A stretch of DNA of 64,000 bases from Microbacterium mangrovi (GCF_000802305.1 NZ_JTDK01000006.1:186001-250000); one strand, 5' to 3'. Positions 1 to 8,083 are shown, counted from the stretch's first letter. The notes: a model not told the origin generated them from the sequence alone. Made by a program: numbers and translations.

Positions 1-693
1 GGCACGGGCCTGCTCGTCACCGTCGTCGTCGGCTCGGGGATTGCCGCGCAGCGGCTCTCCGCCGACACCGGGCTGCGGCTGCTCGAAAACAGCATCGCGA
101 CCGCATTCGGCCTCGCCGTGCTGATCCTGCTCCTCGGCCCCGTCTCCGGGGCCCATTTCAACCCTGTCGTCTCTCTGATGGATGCCGTCCTCGGCCGCCG
201 GGACCACACCGGGCTTCCTGGTCGCGATCTCGCCGTCTACATGGCCGTCCAGGTACTCGGTGCGATCGCCGGGGCGGTGCTGGCGAACGCGATGTTCTCC
301 GTCCCGACGGTGATCTCCGCCACCCAGCGTGCGACACCGGGCACGCTGCTCGGCGAGGTCGTCGCGACGGCCGGCTTGGTGCTGCTGATCGCAGGGCTCA
401 GTCGTGCCTGTGCGACACTGCCGCAGATCGCGGCCGCGGTCGGCGCGTACATCGGCTCCGCGTACTGGTTCACCTCGTCGACGTCGTTCGCGAACCCGGC
501 CGTGACGATCGGGCGCATCTTCACGGACACGTTCGCCGGCATCGCACCTGCTTCCGTCCTCCCGTACCTGGCCGCGCAACTCGTCGGCGCCGCCATCGGG
601 ATCGCCCTCACCCTGCTGCTGTTCCCCACGACATCGACCACCACCGTTCCGGCGGTGGCGCTCGTTCCCTCCGATATGGAAGAAGCTTCCTGA
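1..693 (+). CDS. MIP/aquaporin-family channel, 5' end outside window (partial)
   Basis: The reading frame is open from base 1, so the N-terminus lies outside the window. Both half-helix motifs of the aquaporin fold are visible: HFNPVVS (NPV instead of NPA) in the first half and FANPAVTIGR in the second, separated by hydrophobic transmembrane stretches. The two following genes overlap by 1 and 4 nt and encode a flavoprotein and an arsenate reductase. This context matches MIP channels of the AqpS type, which let arsenite leave the cell after arsenate reduction. That role is inferred from family and context; a general glycerol or water facilitator is the alternative. Confidence 0.85.
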   Translation, partial: GTGLLVTVVVGSGIAAQRLSADTGLRLLENSIATAFGLAVLILLLGPVSGAHFNPVVSLMDAVLGRRDHTGLPGRDLAVYMAVQVLGAIAGAVLANAMFSVPTVISATQRATPGTLLGEVVATAGLVLLIAGLSRACATLPQIAAAVGAYIGSAYWFTSSTSFANPAVTIGRIFTDTFAGIAPASVLPYLAAQLVGAAIGIALTLLLFPTTSTTTVPAVALVPSDMEEAS

Positions 694-2087
694 TGACTCA
701 TATCGCAGTGATCGGCGGCAGCGACGCGGGGATCTCCGCGGCACTGCGCGCCCGCGAACTCGACCCCACCGTCGACGTGACGGTCGTCGTCGCCGACGCC
801 TACCCGAACTTCTCCATCTGCGGCATCCCGTACTACTTCACCGGCGAGGTCTCCCCGTGGCAGTCCCTCGCGCACCGCACCCACGGCGACCTGGAAGCGG
901 CCGGGATGGCCCTCCGGTTGAACACCTTCGCCACCGCGATCGACGTCCCCGGCAAACTCCTCACAGTCCGCGACCAGGACGGTCTCGAGCAACAGATCGG
1001 GTACGACGAGCTCGTCGTCGGAACCGGAGCACTGCCGTCTTACGCGGGCATCGCCGGGATGGACGACCTCGGACCGGACGACGGCCTTCACGTCATCCAC
1101 ACCATGGGCGACACCTTTGCCCTGCAACGGCAGCTCGACGAGCAGGACCCGCGGTCGGCGATCATCATCGGCGCCGGCTACGTCGGTCTGGAAATGGCCG
1201 AAGCGTTCACCGCCCGCGGGATGCAGGTCACCCAGCTGCAGCGCGGATCCGAAGTGCTCTCCACCCTCGATCCGGAACTCGCCGGCCAGGTGCGGACCGA
1301 GCTCGAACGGCACGGTGTCGACGTGCACACCGGCACCACCGTCCACCGCATCGAGAAGACTCCTGCCGGGATCACTGCGCACGGCACCCGGGCCGGGCAG
1401 CCGGTCACCCACACCGCCCCGCTCGTGCTCGCCGTCGTCGGCGTGCGCCCCAACACCGCCCTCCTCGAACAGGCCGGTGCCACGCTCGGCGCGGGTCGCG
1501 CGGTTGTTGTGGACGAGCAGATGCGCACCGGCATCCCCCACGTGTTCGCCGCGGGCGACGGCGTGATCACCCACCACCGCCTGCTCGGCCGCACGTACCT
1601 GCCGCTGGGCACCACCTCCCACAAGCAGGGCCGCGTCGCCGGAGAGAACGCCCTCGGCGGCAACGCACGATTCGCCGGGTCCGTCGGCACCCAGGTCGTG
1701 AAAGTCTTCGACCTGGTCGCCGCCCGCACCGGACTCCGCGACCACGAAGCATCCGGAGCCGGGTTCCGGCCCCGCACCGTCCAGGCGGCGGCGGATGACC
1801 ACAAGCGCTACTACCCGGGCGCGCAGCCCATCAGCATCCGCATCACCGGCGACACGCAGACCGGACGCCTGCTCGGCGCGCAGCTGATCGGACGACTCGG
1901 CACCGAAACCGCGAAACGCGTCGACACCTACGCCACCGGCCTGCACGCCGGACTCACCGTGGAACAGGTCTCCGAACTCGACCTGTCTTACACGCCCCCG
2001 CTCGGATCCCCGTGGGATGCCGTGCAGGTCGCCACCCAGGCCTGGTCCCGCGCCAACGCCCTCACCCCGGTCGGAGCGAGCTCGTGA
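693..2087 (+). CDS. FAD/NAD(P)-dependent oxidoreductase, CoA-disulfide-reductase-like, in arsenic operon
   Basis: 464 aa pyridine-nucleotide-disulfide oxidoreductase. The N-terminal Rossmann motif (IAVIGGSDAG) binds FAD, and SICGIPYYFTGE carries the single redox cysteine typical of CoA-disulfide reductase/NADH oxidase relatives. The second Rossmann motif (IIIGAGYVGLEMAE, about residue 155) binds NAD(P)H, and VFAAGD is the second FAD-contact motif. The ATG overlaps the stop of the channel gene (TGATG), so the genes are probably translationally coupled. Such flavoproteins recur in actinobacterial ars operons. Whether it reduces a low-molecular-weight thiol or acts on an arsenical cannot be read from sequence. 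Confidence 0.88.
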   Translation: MTHIAVIGGSDAGISAALRARELDPTVDVTVVVADAYPNFSICGIPYYFTGEVSPWQSLAHRTHGDLEAAGMALRLNTFATAIDVPGKLLTVRDQDGLEQQIGYDELVVGTGALPSYAGIAGMDDLGPDDGLHVIHTMGDTFALQRQLDEQDPRSAIIIGAGYVGLEMAEAFTARGMQVTQLQRGSEVLSTLDPELAGQVRTELERHGVDVHTGTTVHRIEKTPAGITAHGTRAGQPVTHTAPLVLAVVGVRPNTALLEQAGATLGAGRAVVVDEQMRTGIPHVFAAGDGVITHHRLLGRTYLPLGTTSHKQGRVAGENALGGNARFAGSVGTQVVKVFDLVAARTGLRDHEASGAGFRPRTVQAAADDHKRYYPGAQPISIRITGDTQTGRLLGAQLIGRLGTETAKRVDTYATGLHAGLTVEQVSELDLSYTPPLGSPWDAVQVATQAWSRANALTPVGASS

Positions 2088-2503
2088 CAGCCCCCACCGT
2101 CCTCTTCCTCTGCCAGCACAACGCCGGCCGCTCCCAGCTCGGCGCGCACTTGCTCGAGTACATTGCACCGGGCCGGTTCGACGCCCGCAGTGCTGGCATC
2201 GCCCCGGCAGACCGGATCAGCCCCGAGGTCGCGACGGCACTCGGTGAACTCGGCATCGACATCCAGGGCGCGCTGCCGCGTGCCGTCACCGCCGCCGACC
2301 TCGAGGACGCGGACGTCGTGGTGACGATGAAGCCCGGGCTTACGCTGCCCGGGCCGGTGGCGGGCGAACTCGTGGGGTGGGAGTTCCCGAACCCGGAGAA
2401 CTGGGACCTTGCGGGAGTTCGAGTACTCCGAGACCAGATCCATGAGCAGATCAACCACCTCACGCACGGATCACAGGCACAATACCCAGGTCAACAGAGG
2501 TAG
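2084..2503 (+). CDS. arsC: Arsenate reductase, low-molecular-weight phosphatase fold
   Basis: 139 aa. It starts at GTG 2084, overlapping the previous stop by 4 nt (GTGA); the frame is open further upstream but that sequence overlaps the flavoprotein gene. LCQHNAGRSQ near the N-terminus is the CX5R anion-binding loop with the catalytic cysteine, and SAGIAP follows as in LMW-type ArsC. The region that in thioredoxin-coupled ArsC carries two more cysteines reads VTMKPGLTLPGP and has none. This suggests a single-cysteine enzyme recycled by an external thiol, plausibly mycothiol in this phylum. It would reduce arsenate to arsenite for export through the upstream channel. Confidence 0.85.
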   Translation: MTAPTVLFLCQHNAGRSQLGAHLLEYIAPGRFDARSAGIAPADRISPEVATALGELGIDIQGALPRAVTAADLEDADVVVTMKPGLTLPGPVAGELVGWEFPNPENWDLAGVRVLRDQIHEQINHLTHGSQAQYPGQQR

Positions 2504-2631
2504 ACCACCGGGGGAGCGAGCCAAGCACTAAGCAAGGAGAGGATCGAGAAGAGGAGCTATGCACGCAGGCACTTCGAGTGACACGCGCATAATCATGACG
2601 CACTAACGCATTTGGGCGTAACCTCCAACGT

Positions 2632-5373
2632 ATGCGTGGGGGACTGGAACGCTGGAAACGAGGCGTCGCGTCACATGGCGTGCGGCAAGCCCTCGGCTAT
2701 GCGTTCGACGGCACCTGCGACTCCCACATCGACCACACCGCAGGCATCGAAGGCGCAGCCCGCTACGGCGGCGATCGCGAGGTCACGCGGTACGTCGTGA
2801 CCGACGACGGCCTCGCCGAAGATCTCCTCGATGCGTCGCACCTCGAGACCTGGCTGAACGGGGACGATCCCGACTCGCGCGAGCACCGTGGACGCAGGTT
2901 GGAGTCTCCTGCCGCGGATCTCGTGCTCGACGGAACGATCAACGCACCCAAGTCGTTCAGCATCGCAGCTCTGCTGGATGAGGATGTTGCCGAAGAGTTC
3001 GAGGCGCTGCAGGATCGACTCCGGACCCGCGTGATCCAGACCTGGCAGCGGGAACTGAACGCTCGGCGCGGCACTGGCGGACGCATCCGCGAGAGCCTGC
3101 GCCGCATCGAAGTCGTCGAGCTGCAGCATCGCCGCTCCCGCGCACTGGACCCACACATCCACCGCCATCTCTGGCTCAACGTCAAGGTGCAAGGCGACGA
3201 CGGGCAATGGTCCAACGTGGACTCCCGGGTGGCGATGAAGCTGCACACGGTGATCAACGCGGAGGGCGAACTGGCCGCCCGCACCGACCCGGACTGGATT
3301 GCTGCGCTCGCCCGACATGGGTACACCCTCAACGCAGACGGTGAGATCGCGCAGCTCACTCACCTGGTTCGACCGCTGTCGCGGCGGTCGAACCAGATCG
3401 AGACGAATAGGGCGACGCACCTGGCGCGGTGGCGGGCCGCACACCCGGGGCAGGAACCGAGCCGGGACATCCTGAATCAGATCGACCGGTGGGCGTGGGC
3501 GTCCGGCCGACCCAACAAACCCGACCTGTTCGATGAAACCGAATGGGAGCAGCGGGCCCGGAGCGAGGTCGCCGCACTGGACCCAGAAGTGCTTGGGGAT
3601 CGCAACCCGATCGAGCCGGCGACGGTCGCACCCGCGGACCTGGATCGCGATCTCTTGGCGGCACTTGCCATCGTTGACGCCGACAATCGTTCCACAGGTT
3701 CTGGAGGCCGCTTCAGCCGGTACGACGTGCGCGCCGGAGCAATGCGCGCCGTTGCGGCGACTCGGGTCTGTGCTGACCGGTCACTGTTGCAGGAGGTCAT
3801 CGACGACGTCACCGCTCGCGCGCTCAACGACACAGTCGACCTGCTGCACGACGAAGCCGACGTCCCCGCGCACATCAAGCACCTGATGTCTGCGCACACT
3901 GCCACCCTGAAGCTCGATCTAGTCGCGAAGTTCGACGCCCTGAGCCGACCTGGTGCGGACATCCCACACGAGGAGATGATCCGCTTCGCTGCTCGAACTC
4001 TTCCCGCAGACATGACCCTCGACGAGGGGCAGGTGAATGCCGCAGCAGCGATCGCAGGCTCACACCAGCTGGTCACGATTATCGGCCCGGCTGGCAGCGG
4101 CAAGACCACCATGCTCCGCCTTGCCCACGCCGCTCTCACCCAGCAGCGCCGTCGCATGGTCATCGTTGCCCCCACGAGGAAGGCGGCCACCGTCGCCGCG
4201 CGGGAGATCGGCACCGCCACGTCGAGCCTGCACGCCCTGCTTCTCGATCACGGCTGGCGCCATACGACCAACCCCGCCCGCGAAGAAGTGTGGACTCGTC
4301 TCCGCGCAGGTCAGACGGACCCCGCCAGCGGACGCATCTACGACGGGCCGTCGCAATACCCGGTGGGAGCGGGGGATCGGATCGTGGTGGACGAGGCGGG
4401 CATGGTCGATCTGCAGACCGCGTACGCTCTCGCGGTCGTGGCGGAGGAGACCGGCGCTGGGATCGTGATGGTCGGCGACGACAGGCAAGCCCGCCCGGTG
4501 GGGCATTCCGGGGCGATGGCGTGCATGGCTCGCCGTTCAGGTGCCGTTGTCGAAATGTCCGCCGTGCACCGGTTCCATGACCCGGAGTACGCCGCCCTCA
4601 CCCTCCGCATGCGCAACTGCGTCACGCCGGAGGAAGCCGCGACGGTTGCGCTGCAGCTCGCGAAGCGGGGGAGCGTCCGACGGGTTGAGTCCGACGAGGC
4701 CGCGTGTCGGGCCATGGTCGAGGCGTACGTCCTGCACAGCCGCTCGGGCAAGCGCGTCGCTCTGGTCACTGCCGCAAACTCCGATGCGCACTTGATCAAC
4801 GAAGCGATCCAACGGAGCCGTCTCGATGCCGGCCAGCTGCTCGATTATCCGGTGGCGTTCGGGCTCGACGGGCAGAGGCTGCTGGTCGGCGATGTCGTGC
4901 AGACCCGACGCAATGACAGGGCGACGGGAGTGCAGAATCGTGCGACCTGGATCGTCGACCAGATCAACGGGACGAACATGAGACTGGCATCCACGAGCGA
5001 CGCCACCGACGTCCGCGTCGTGTCGGACGCGTACGTCGCTCAGCACGTGCATCTGGCCTATGCCACCACGGTGCACGGCATCCAAGGTGAGACAGCGGAC
5101 GTATCGATCGTCGGTCCCGGCGTCGACGCCGCCGGTCTGTATGTCGGCATGACGCGTGGCCGCGAATCCAACGTCGCCCTTGTCGTAGCGCAGGCCGACG
5201 CGGCCGCCTATGTCGATGTCGCAAGGACGCTGCTGCGCTCTTCTCTTGAGGCCACGATCGCGGACTCTCGGCGAAAGGCGATCGCGGAGGTCCAGCGAGC
5301 AGCTCGATCGTGGGATCCGTCGCGCTACGATCCGCCCCAGGGTCGGAGACACAGCATGCCTACGACGTCATAG
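2632..5373 (+). CDS. MobF-family relaxase with RecD-like helicase domain
   Basis: 913 aa. The N-terminal relaxase domain has the three-histidine metal site with TrwC-like spacing (H166, H177, H179 within LQHRRSRALDPHIHRHLW); Y23 is a candidate catalytic tyrosine. The C-terminal helicase has Walker A GPAGSGKT (485-492), a Walker B-like VVDEAGM near 583, HLAYATTVHGIQGE (motif V) and GMTRGRES (motif VI, near 840). Only about 70 residues follow motif VI, shorter than the tails of many relatives, so the C-terminus may be truncated. It would nick oriT and unwind DNA for conjugative transfer. No other transfer gene is in the window, so this is probably a remnant of a plasmid or integrative element. 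Confidence 0.85.
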   Translation: MRGGLERWKRGVASHGVRQALGYAFDGTCDSHIDHTAGIEGAARYGGDREVTRYVVTDDGLAEDLLDASHLETWLNGDDPDSREHRGRRLESPAADLVLDGTINAPKSFSIAALLDEDVAEEFEALQDRLRTRVIQTWQRELNARRGTGGRIRESLRRIEVVELQHRRSRALDPHIHRHLWLNVKVQGDDGQWSNVDSRVAMKLHTVINAEGELAARTDPDWIAALARHGYTLNADGEIAQLTHLVRPLSRRSNQIETNRATHLARWRAAHPGQEPSRDILNQIDRWAWASGRPNKPDLFDETEWEQRARSEVAALDPEVLGDRNPIEPATVAPADLDRDLLAALAIVDADNRSTGSGGRFSRYDVRAGAMRAVAATRVCADRSLLQEVIDDVTARALNDTVDLLHDEADVPAHIKHLMSAHTATLKLDLVAKFDALSRPGADIPHEEMIRFAARTLPADMTLDEGQVNAAAAIAGSHQLVTIIGPAGSGKTTMLRLAHAALTQQRRRMVIVAPTRKAATVAAREIGTATSSLHALLLDHGWRHTTNPAREEVWTRLRAGQTDPASGRIYDGPSQYPVGAGDRIVVDEAGMVDLQTAYALAVVAEETGAGIVMVGDDRQARPVGHSGAMACMARRSGAVVEMSAVHRFHDPEYAALTLRMRNCVTPEEAATVALQLAKRGSVRRVESDEAACRAMVEAYVLHSRSGKRVALVTAANSDAHLINEAIQRSRLDAGQLLDYPVAFGLDGQRLLVGDVVQTRRNDRATGVQNRATWIVDQINGTNMRLASTSDATDVRVVSDAYVAQHVHLAYATTVHGIQGETADVSIVGPGVDAAGLYVGMTRGRESNVALVVAQADAAAYVDVARTLLRSSLEATIADSRRKAIAEVQRAARSWDPSRYDPPQGRRHSMPTTS

Positions 5374-5428
5374 CTCGCTGGGCGCGGCGAGCTCCGCGAG
5401 GGCTATCGACCTGTCCGTGGTCGTGGGG

Positions 5429-5434
5429 GATACT
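5429..5434 (+). promoter_or_regulatory. -10 box (GATACT) for SRPBCC gene, probably leaderless
   Basis: GATACT lies 6 nt before ATG 5441 and no Shine-Dalgarno sequence precedes that codon. The transcript probably starts at the start codon. Confidence 0.4.
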
Positions 5435-5440
5435 GACGCC

Positions 5441-5869
5441 ATGCCTACCGCCACCCGCACCATTGAGGTCGCCGCGCCCATTGAAACCGTCTTCGCGTTC
5501 TTCACTACCCCCACCAACGACATGAAGTGGCGAAGCGCGGTGAAGGAGATGAGCGCGGACGGCGAACCGCGCGTCGGCGGCACGATTCACCAGGTCATCG
5601 CCGGGCCCGGCAACCGGCCGATCAACGCCGACATCCGGATCACTGAGTACACCGTTCCCACACGCTATGCCTTCAAGACCGTGGGCGGTCCCGTTCGCCC
5701 GGAAGGCAGCTACACATTCGCGACGACGGAGCGCGGCACGAGCGTGACGTTCGCACTCGACGTCGAGCTCACGGGGCTGAAGAAGCTCCTCACGAGCGGT
5801 CCCGTTCAGGAGAGCATGGACAGCGAAGTGTCGGGCCTCGAGAAGGCGGCGGCCCTCCTAGAGGAGTAG
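5441..5869 (+). CDS. SRPBCC-family (START-like) small protein
   Basis: 142 aa. ATG 5441 is chosen because the family opening (RTIEVAAPIETVFAFFTTP) follows directly and a -10-like hexamer sits 6 nt upstream. The frame is open further upstream, but that sequence lies in the relaxase gene. Features of the fold include the amphipathic opening strand, WRSAVKEM, a VGGTIHQV strand and a long C-terminal helix. Relatives bind hydrophobic ligands or act as polyketide cyclase/dehydrase-like proteins; no substrate can be named. It lies between a mobilization gene and an insertion sequence and is likely cargo. Confidence 0.8.
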   Translation: MPTATRTIEVAAPIETVFAFFTTPTNDMKWRSAVKEMSADGEPRVGGTIHQVIAGPGNRPINADIRITEYTVPTRYAFKTVGGPVRPEGSYTFATTERGTSVTFALDVELTGLKKLLTSGPVQESMDSEVSGLEKAAALLEE

Positions 5870-5883
5870 TTCACGCTCTTCGG

Positions 5884-5898
5884 TGCGTTCCTCTGGGC
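5884..5898 (+). repeat. Target-site duplication, left copy (TGCGTTCCTCTGGGC)
   Basis: This 15-bp sequence is repeated exactly at 7286-7300, immediately outside the right end of the IS481-family element. Perfect identity suggests a fairly recent insertion. Confidence 0.9.
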
Positions 5899-5972
5899 TG
5901 TCATGTGTCAGGACATCCCTGACAGTTCTGCATCATTAGTTCTCTGACGGTTTCGTCCTGTTTGGTCCTGAC
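5899..5972 (+). repeat. IS left end: three tandem ~25-bp repeats (L1-L3)
   Basis: L1 5899-5923, L2 5924-5948 and L3 5949-5972 each end in CTGAC with a period of 24-25 bp. L1 is the terminal repeat. L2 keeps TTCTGCATCA and CTCTGAC matching the right-end units, and L3 is the most diverged. They are probably transposase-binding sites. Confidence 0.7.
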
Positions 5973-5995
5973 ACTTCTGGGCCTATCTGTGAGGG

Positions 5996-7225
5996 ATGAG
6001 CCGTGTTGAGCCTGTTGATCCTCGTGTCCGTCTCGCGATCACGCAGTGGCCCGCGGACGCGCCCCGCGGCTCGGTGACGACGTTCTGTGTGGAGCACGGG
6101 ATCTCGAGGGAGACGTTCTACGCGATCCGCAAACGAGCGATCGTGGACGGGCCGGCGGCGGCGTTGGAGCCGCGCTCGAGACGCCCGAAGCAGAGCCCGT
6201 CGAAACTGGCAGGTGAGGTCGCCCGGCAGGCGGTCGCGGTGCGGGCCGCGTTGGAGCAGTCCGGGCTCGATCACGGACCGGTCAGCGTGCACGAGAAGAT
6301 GCGCTCTCTTGGAATGGAACCGGTGCCGTCCACGGCATCCCTGGCACGCATCTTCCGAGACGCCGGGGTCGCGAAGATGGAACCGCGCAAGAAGCCACGG
6401 GCGTCGTACCGCCGATTCGTCTATCCCGCACCGAACGCGTGCTGGCAGCTGGACGGCACCGAGTACGTCCTCACCGGGGGACGCAAATGCGTGATCTTCC
6501 AACTCATCGATGACCACTCCCGGTACGCGGTCGCGTCCCACGTCGCCTGGGGTGAAACGTCCGAGGGCGCGATCATCGTAGTGAAGAAGGGCATCACCGC
6601 GTGCGGTGTCCCGCAGCGACTGCTCTCCGACAACGGGGCCGCGTTGAACCCGTCCCGCCGCGGCGTGCTCGGACAGCTCGTGGTCTACCTGCGCTCCCTC
6701 GGCGTGGAGCCGATCACCGGGAAACCGTACAAGCCGACCACGCAGGGCAAGAACGAACGATTCCACCAGACCCTGTTCCGATACCTCGACAAACAGCCCC
6801 TCGCCGGCACCCTCGAGGACCTGCAGGCCCAGGTCGACGCGTTCGACACCATCTACAACTCCCAGCGCCCCCACCAGGCCCTGCCGGGCAGGATCACCCC
6901 GCAGCAAGCCTGGGACGCCACCCCGATCGCGGAACCACCCCGACCGGCGACCCCGCACACCGCGACCCCGGAACCAACGGAGGACGTCCGGATCAAGAAG
7001 GTCCAAGACAGCGGCTCAGTCGAGTTCCGCGGCATCCGATTCGGACTCGGACGCGCGTTCGCTGGCGACCACGTCCGCGTCCAAGACACCGGCCCCACCG
7101 TGCAAGTCTTCGACCTCTCCGGCACCCTCATCATCGAACACCCCTGGCCCGAACCCGGGATCCGTTACGTCAGCAACGGTCGCCCTCGCGGCCGCGCACC
7201 CATCCGACCGTCAGAGATGTCCTGA
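5996..7225 (+). CDS. IS481-family DDE transposase
   Basis: 409 aa. An N-terminal helix-turn-helix region (TTFCVEHGISRETFYAIRKR, about 29-48) precedes an rve integrase core. The catalytic triad is visible: D153 (WQLDGTEY), D212 (SDNGAAL) and E254 (GKNERFHQT). After the core, HQALPGRITPQQAW is typical of the family. A roughly 100-residue C-terminal extension (FRGIRFGLGRAFAG onward) resembles the small beta domain after the core in some IS481/Mu-type enzymes. The stop codon lies inside the innermost right-end repeat. The frame is intact, so the enzyme is probably functional. Confidence 0.93.
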   Translation: MSRVEPVDPRVRLAITQWPADAPRGSVTTFCVEHGISRETFYAIRKRAIVDGPAAALEPRSRRPKQSPSKLAGEVARQAVAVRAALEQSGLDHGPVSVHEKMRSLGMEPVPSTASLARIFRDAGVAKMEPRKKPRASYRRFVYPAPNACWQLDGTEYVLTGGRKCVIFQLIDDHSRYAVASHVAWGETSEGAIIVVKKGITACGVPQRLLSDNGAALNPSRRGVLGQLVVYLRSLGVEPITGKPYKPTTQGKNERFHQTLFRYLDKQPLAGTLEDLQAQVDAFDTIYNSQRPHQALPGRITPQQAWDATPIAEPPRPATPHTATPEPTEDVRIKKVQDSGSVEFRGIRFGLGRAFAGDHVRVQDTGPTVQVFDLSGTLIIEHPWPEPGIRYVSNGRPRGRAPIRPSEMS

Positions 7226-7285
7226 TACATCAACTGTCAGAGATGTCCTGATACAGAAACGTCAGAGATGTCCTGATACATCACA
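7210..7285 (-). repeat. IS right end: three tandem ~25-bp repeats (R1-R3)
   Basis: Read inward from the right end, R1 (7285-7261), R2 (7260-7236) and R3 (7235-7210) share the core TATCAGGACATCTCTGAC exactly, at 25-26 bp spacing. R1 is the terminal inverted repeat. This head-to-tail array mirrors the left end. Confidence 0.85.
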
Positions 7286-7300
7286 TGCGTTCCTCTGGGC
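7286..7300 (+). repeat. Target-site duplication, right copy
   Basis: Identical to 5884-5898. Joining the two flanks restores the pre-insertion sequence between the SRPBCC gene and the debris downstream. Confidence 0.9.
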
Positions 7301-7483
7301 TTGAATTCGGCGTCTGCCCACAATTTGCCCACATCCGTACCAAAACTCCACCCGGTGAGCTCGATCCAAGTCCACTCAACTCCAGGCGAGATCCGCGTGA
7401 ATTCGCGGATTGTCGGCCAAACCACATCGAACTGCACCGAACTGGATTGCCCGGATTCGGATTCGAGTCCAAGTGGGGGAGCG

Positions 7484-7511
7484 AAGGCCCGAGGCTCCAC
7501 CCTCGGGCCTT
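7484..7511 (+). terminator. Rho-independent terminator
   Basis: An 11-bp stem AAGGCCCGAGG / CCTCGGGCCTT with a 6-nt loop is followed by a T run to about 7515. The stretch 7301-7483 before it holds no convincing gene. GGATTCGAGTCC at about 7469-7480 resembles a tRNA T-arm, as at integrase attachment sites, but no complete tRNA can be folded. Confidence 0.75.
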
Positions 7512-7533
7512 TTTTCGTGCCTGAACTGGGGTT

Positions 7534-7763
7534 TTAGGGTCTAGGACCGCAGTCGCCGCTTGAGGTGGCGACGGGCTTGAGAGCGTCGTCTGCCCACATG
7601 TGCAGCAGAGCACCCCGCGTGAGGTCGTCGTCGAAAAGGTCCGCGTAGGTATCGAGCGTCATTGCAGCGCTGGCGTGTCCCAGCATGCGCTGTAACGCCT
7701 TGACGTTCGCGCCCGCCGAGTTCGCGAGGGACGCGGCGGTGTGCCTGTGCGACTCGGAGCATT
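7534..7763 (-). pseudogene. Tyrosine-recombinase (phage-type integrase) C-terminal remnant
   Basis: The minus strand encodes SHRHTAASLANSAGANV, then VKALQRMLGHASAAMTLDTY, then ADLFDDDL, and stops at 7534-7536. These are the C-terminal catalytic motifs of XerC/integrase-family enzymes: the RHT box, LGH box and nucleophile Tyr in LDTY. In frame, an upstream TGA comes just before SHRH, and the rest of the gene (about 300 residues) is gone. It indicates a former integrative element next to the relaxase gene. Confidence 0.85.
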
Positions 7764-7795
7764 GTCATCTTCCCGCTCCCGGCCGGGCCGATGAC
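7738..7795 (-). pseudogene. Relaxase/helicase Walker A scrap
   Basis: The minus strand reads VIGPAGSGKMTMLRVAQAH, matching IIGPAGSGKTTMLRLAHA of the relaxase at 2632-5373. The homology lasts only about 19 codons and runs directly into the integrase remnant, marking an illegitimate recombination junction. Confidence 0.7.
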
Positions 7796-7796
7796 A

Positions 7797-7935
7797 GTGA
7801 ACTATGTCGGGGAACACGTCCGTCTCGCATACGCGGCCACTGGCCACGGGCTCCACCGGGGAGACGACCGATGCCGCCGTTGTCGGACCCGGCGTCGACG
7901 CCGGGCTATACGTGCGAATGACCCGAGGCTGCGAT
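7797..7935 (+). pseudogene. Relaxase/helicase motif V-VI scrap, frameshifted
   Basis: The plus strand encodes YVGEHVRLAYAATGHG and, after a frame change, TDAAVVGPGVDAGLYVRMTRG. These match YVAQHVHLAYATTVHG and VSIVGPGVDAAGLYVGMTRG of the intact relaxase. It points the opposite way from the adjacent Walker A scrap, so it is a separately rearranged fragment of a second, diverged relaxase copy. Confidence 0.75.
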
Positions 7936-8083
7936 CAGAATCAAGACTCGTCATCGCCCGATCCGAACGCGACGCACGAACCGAAACCGCTCAGTGCCTA
8001 CTCCCCGGACACATCGAGGCCACCACTGACTCTTCCAGGCAAATGGCCGCCAGCATCCGTAGCGGCCTTGAGAAGTGCTCCGC

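Larger units (their letters stand above)
5899..7285 (+). mobile_element. Complete IS481-family insertion sequence, 1387 bp
   Basis: Bounded by imperfect 26-bp terminal inverted repeats beginning TGT (left 5899-5924, right 7285-7260), identical at about 22 positions including a shared TCAGGACATC core. A 15-bp direct duplication flanks both sides, at the upper end of the range known for this family. It carries one full-length DDE transposase gene and appears intact. Each end has three tandem repeats of about 25 bp. A diverged left end of a related element lies at 11737-11885. Confidence 0.9.

Noticed and set aside
2559..2606. 15-codon ORF (MHAGTSSDTRIIMTH) before the relaxase
   Set aside because: The GAGGAG is only 2 nt from the ATG and no promoter is suitably placed; not distinguishable from chance.
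7465..7483. tRNA-like T-arm (GGATTCGAGTCC) near the integrase remnant
   Set aside because: No acceptor, D or anticodon arm can be paired around it. At most it is a decayed attachment-site fragment, so it was not annotated as a tRNA.
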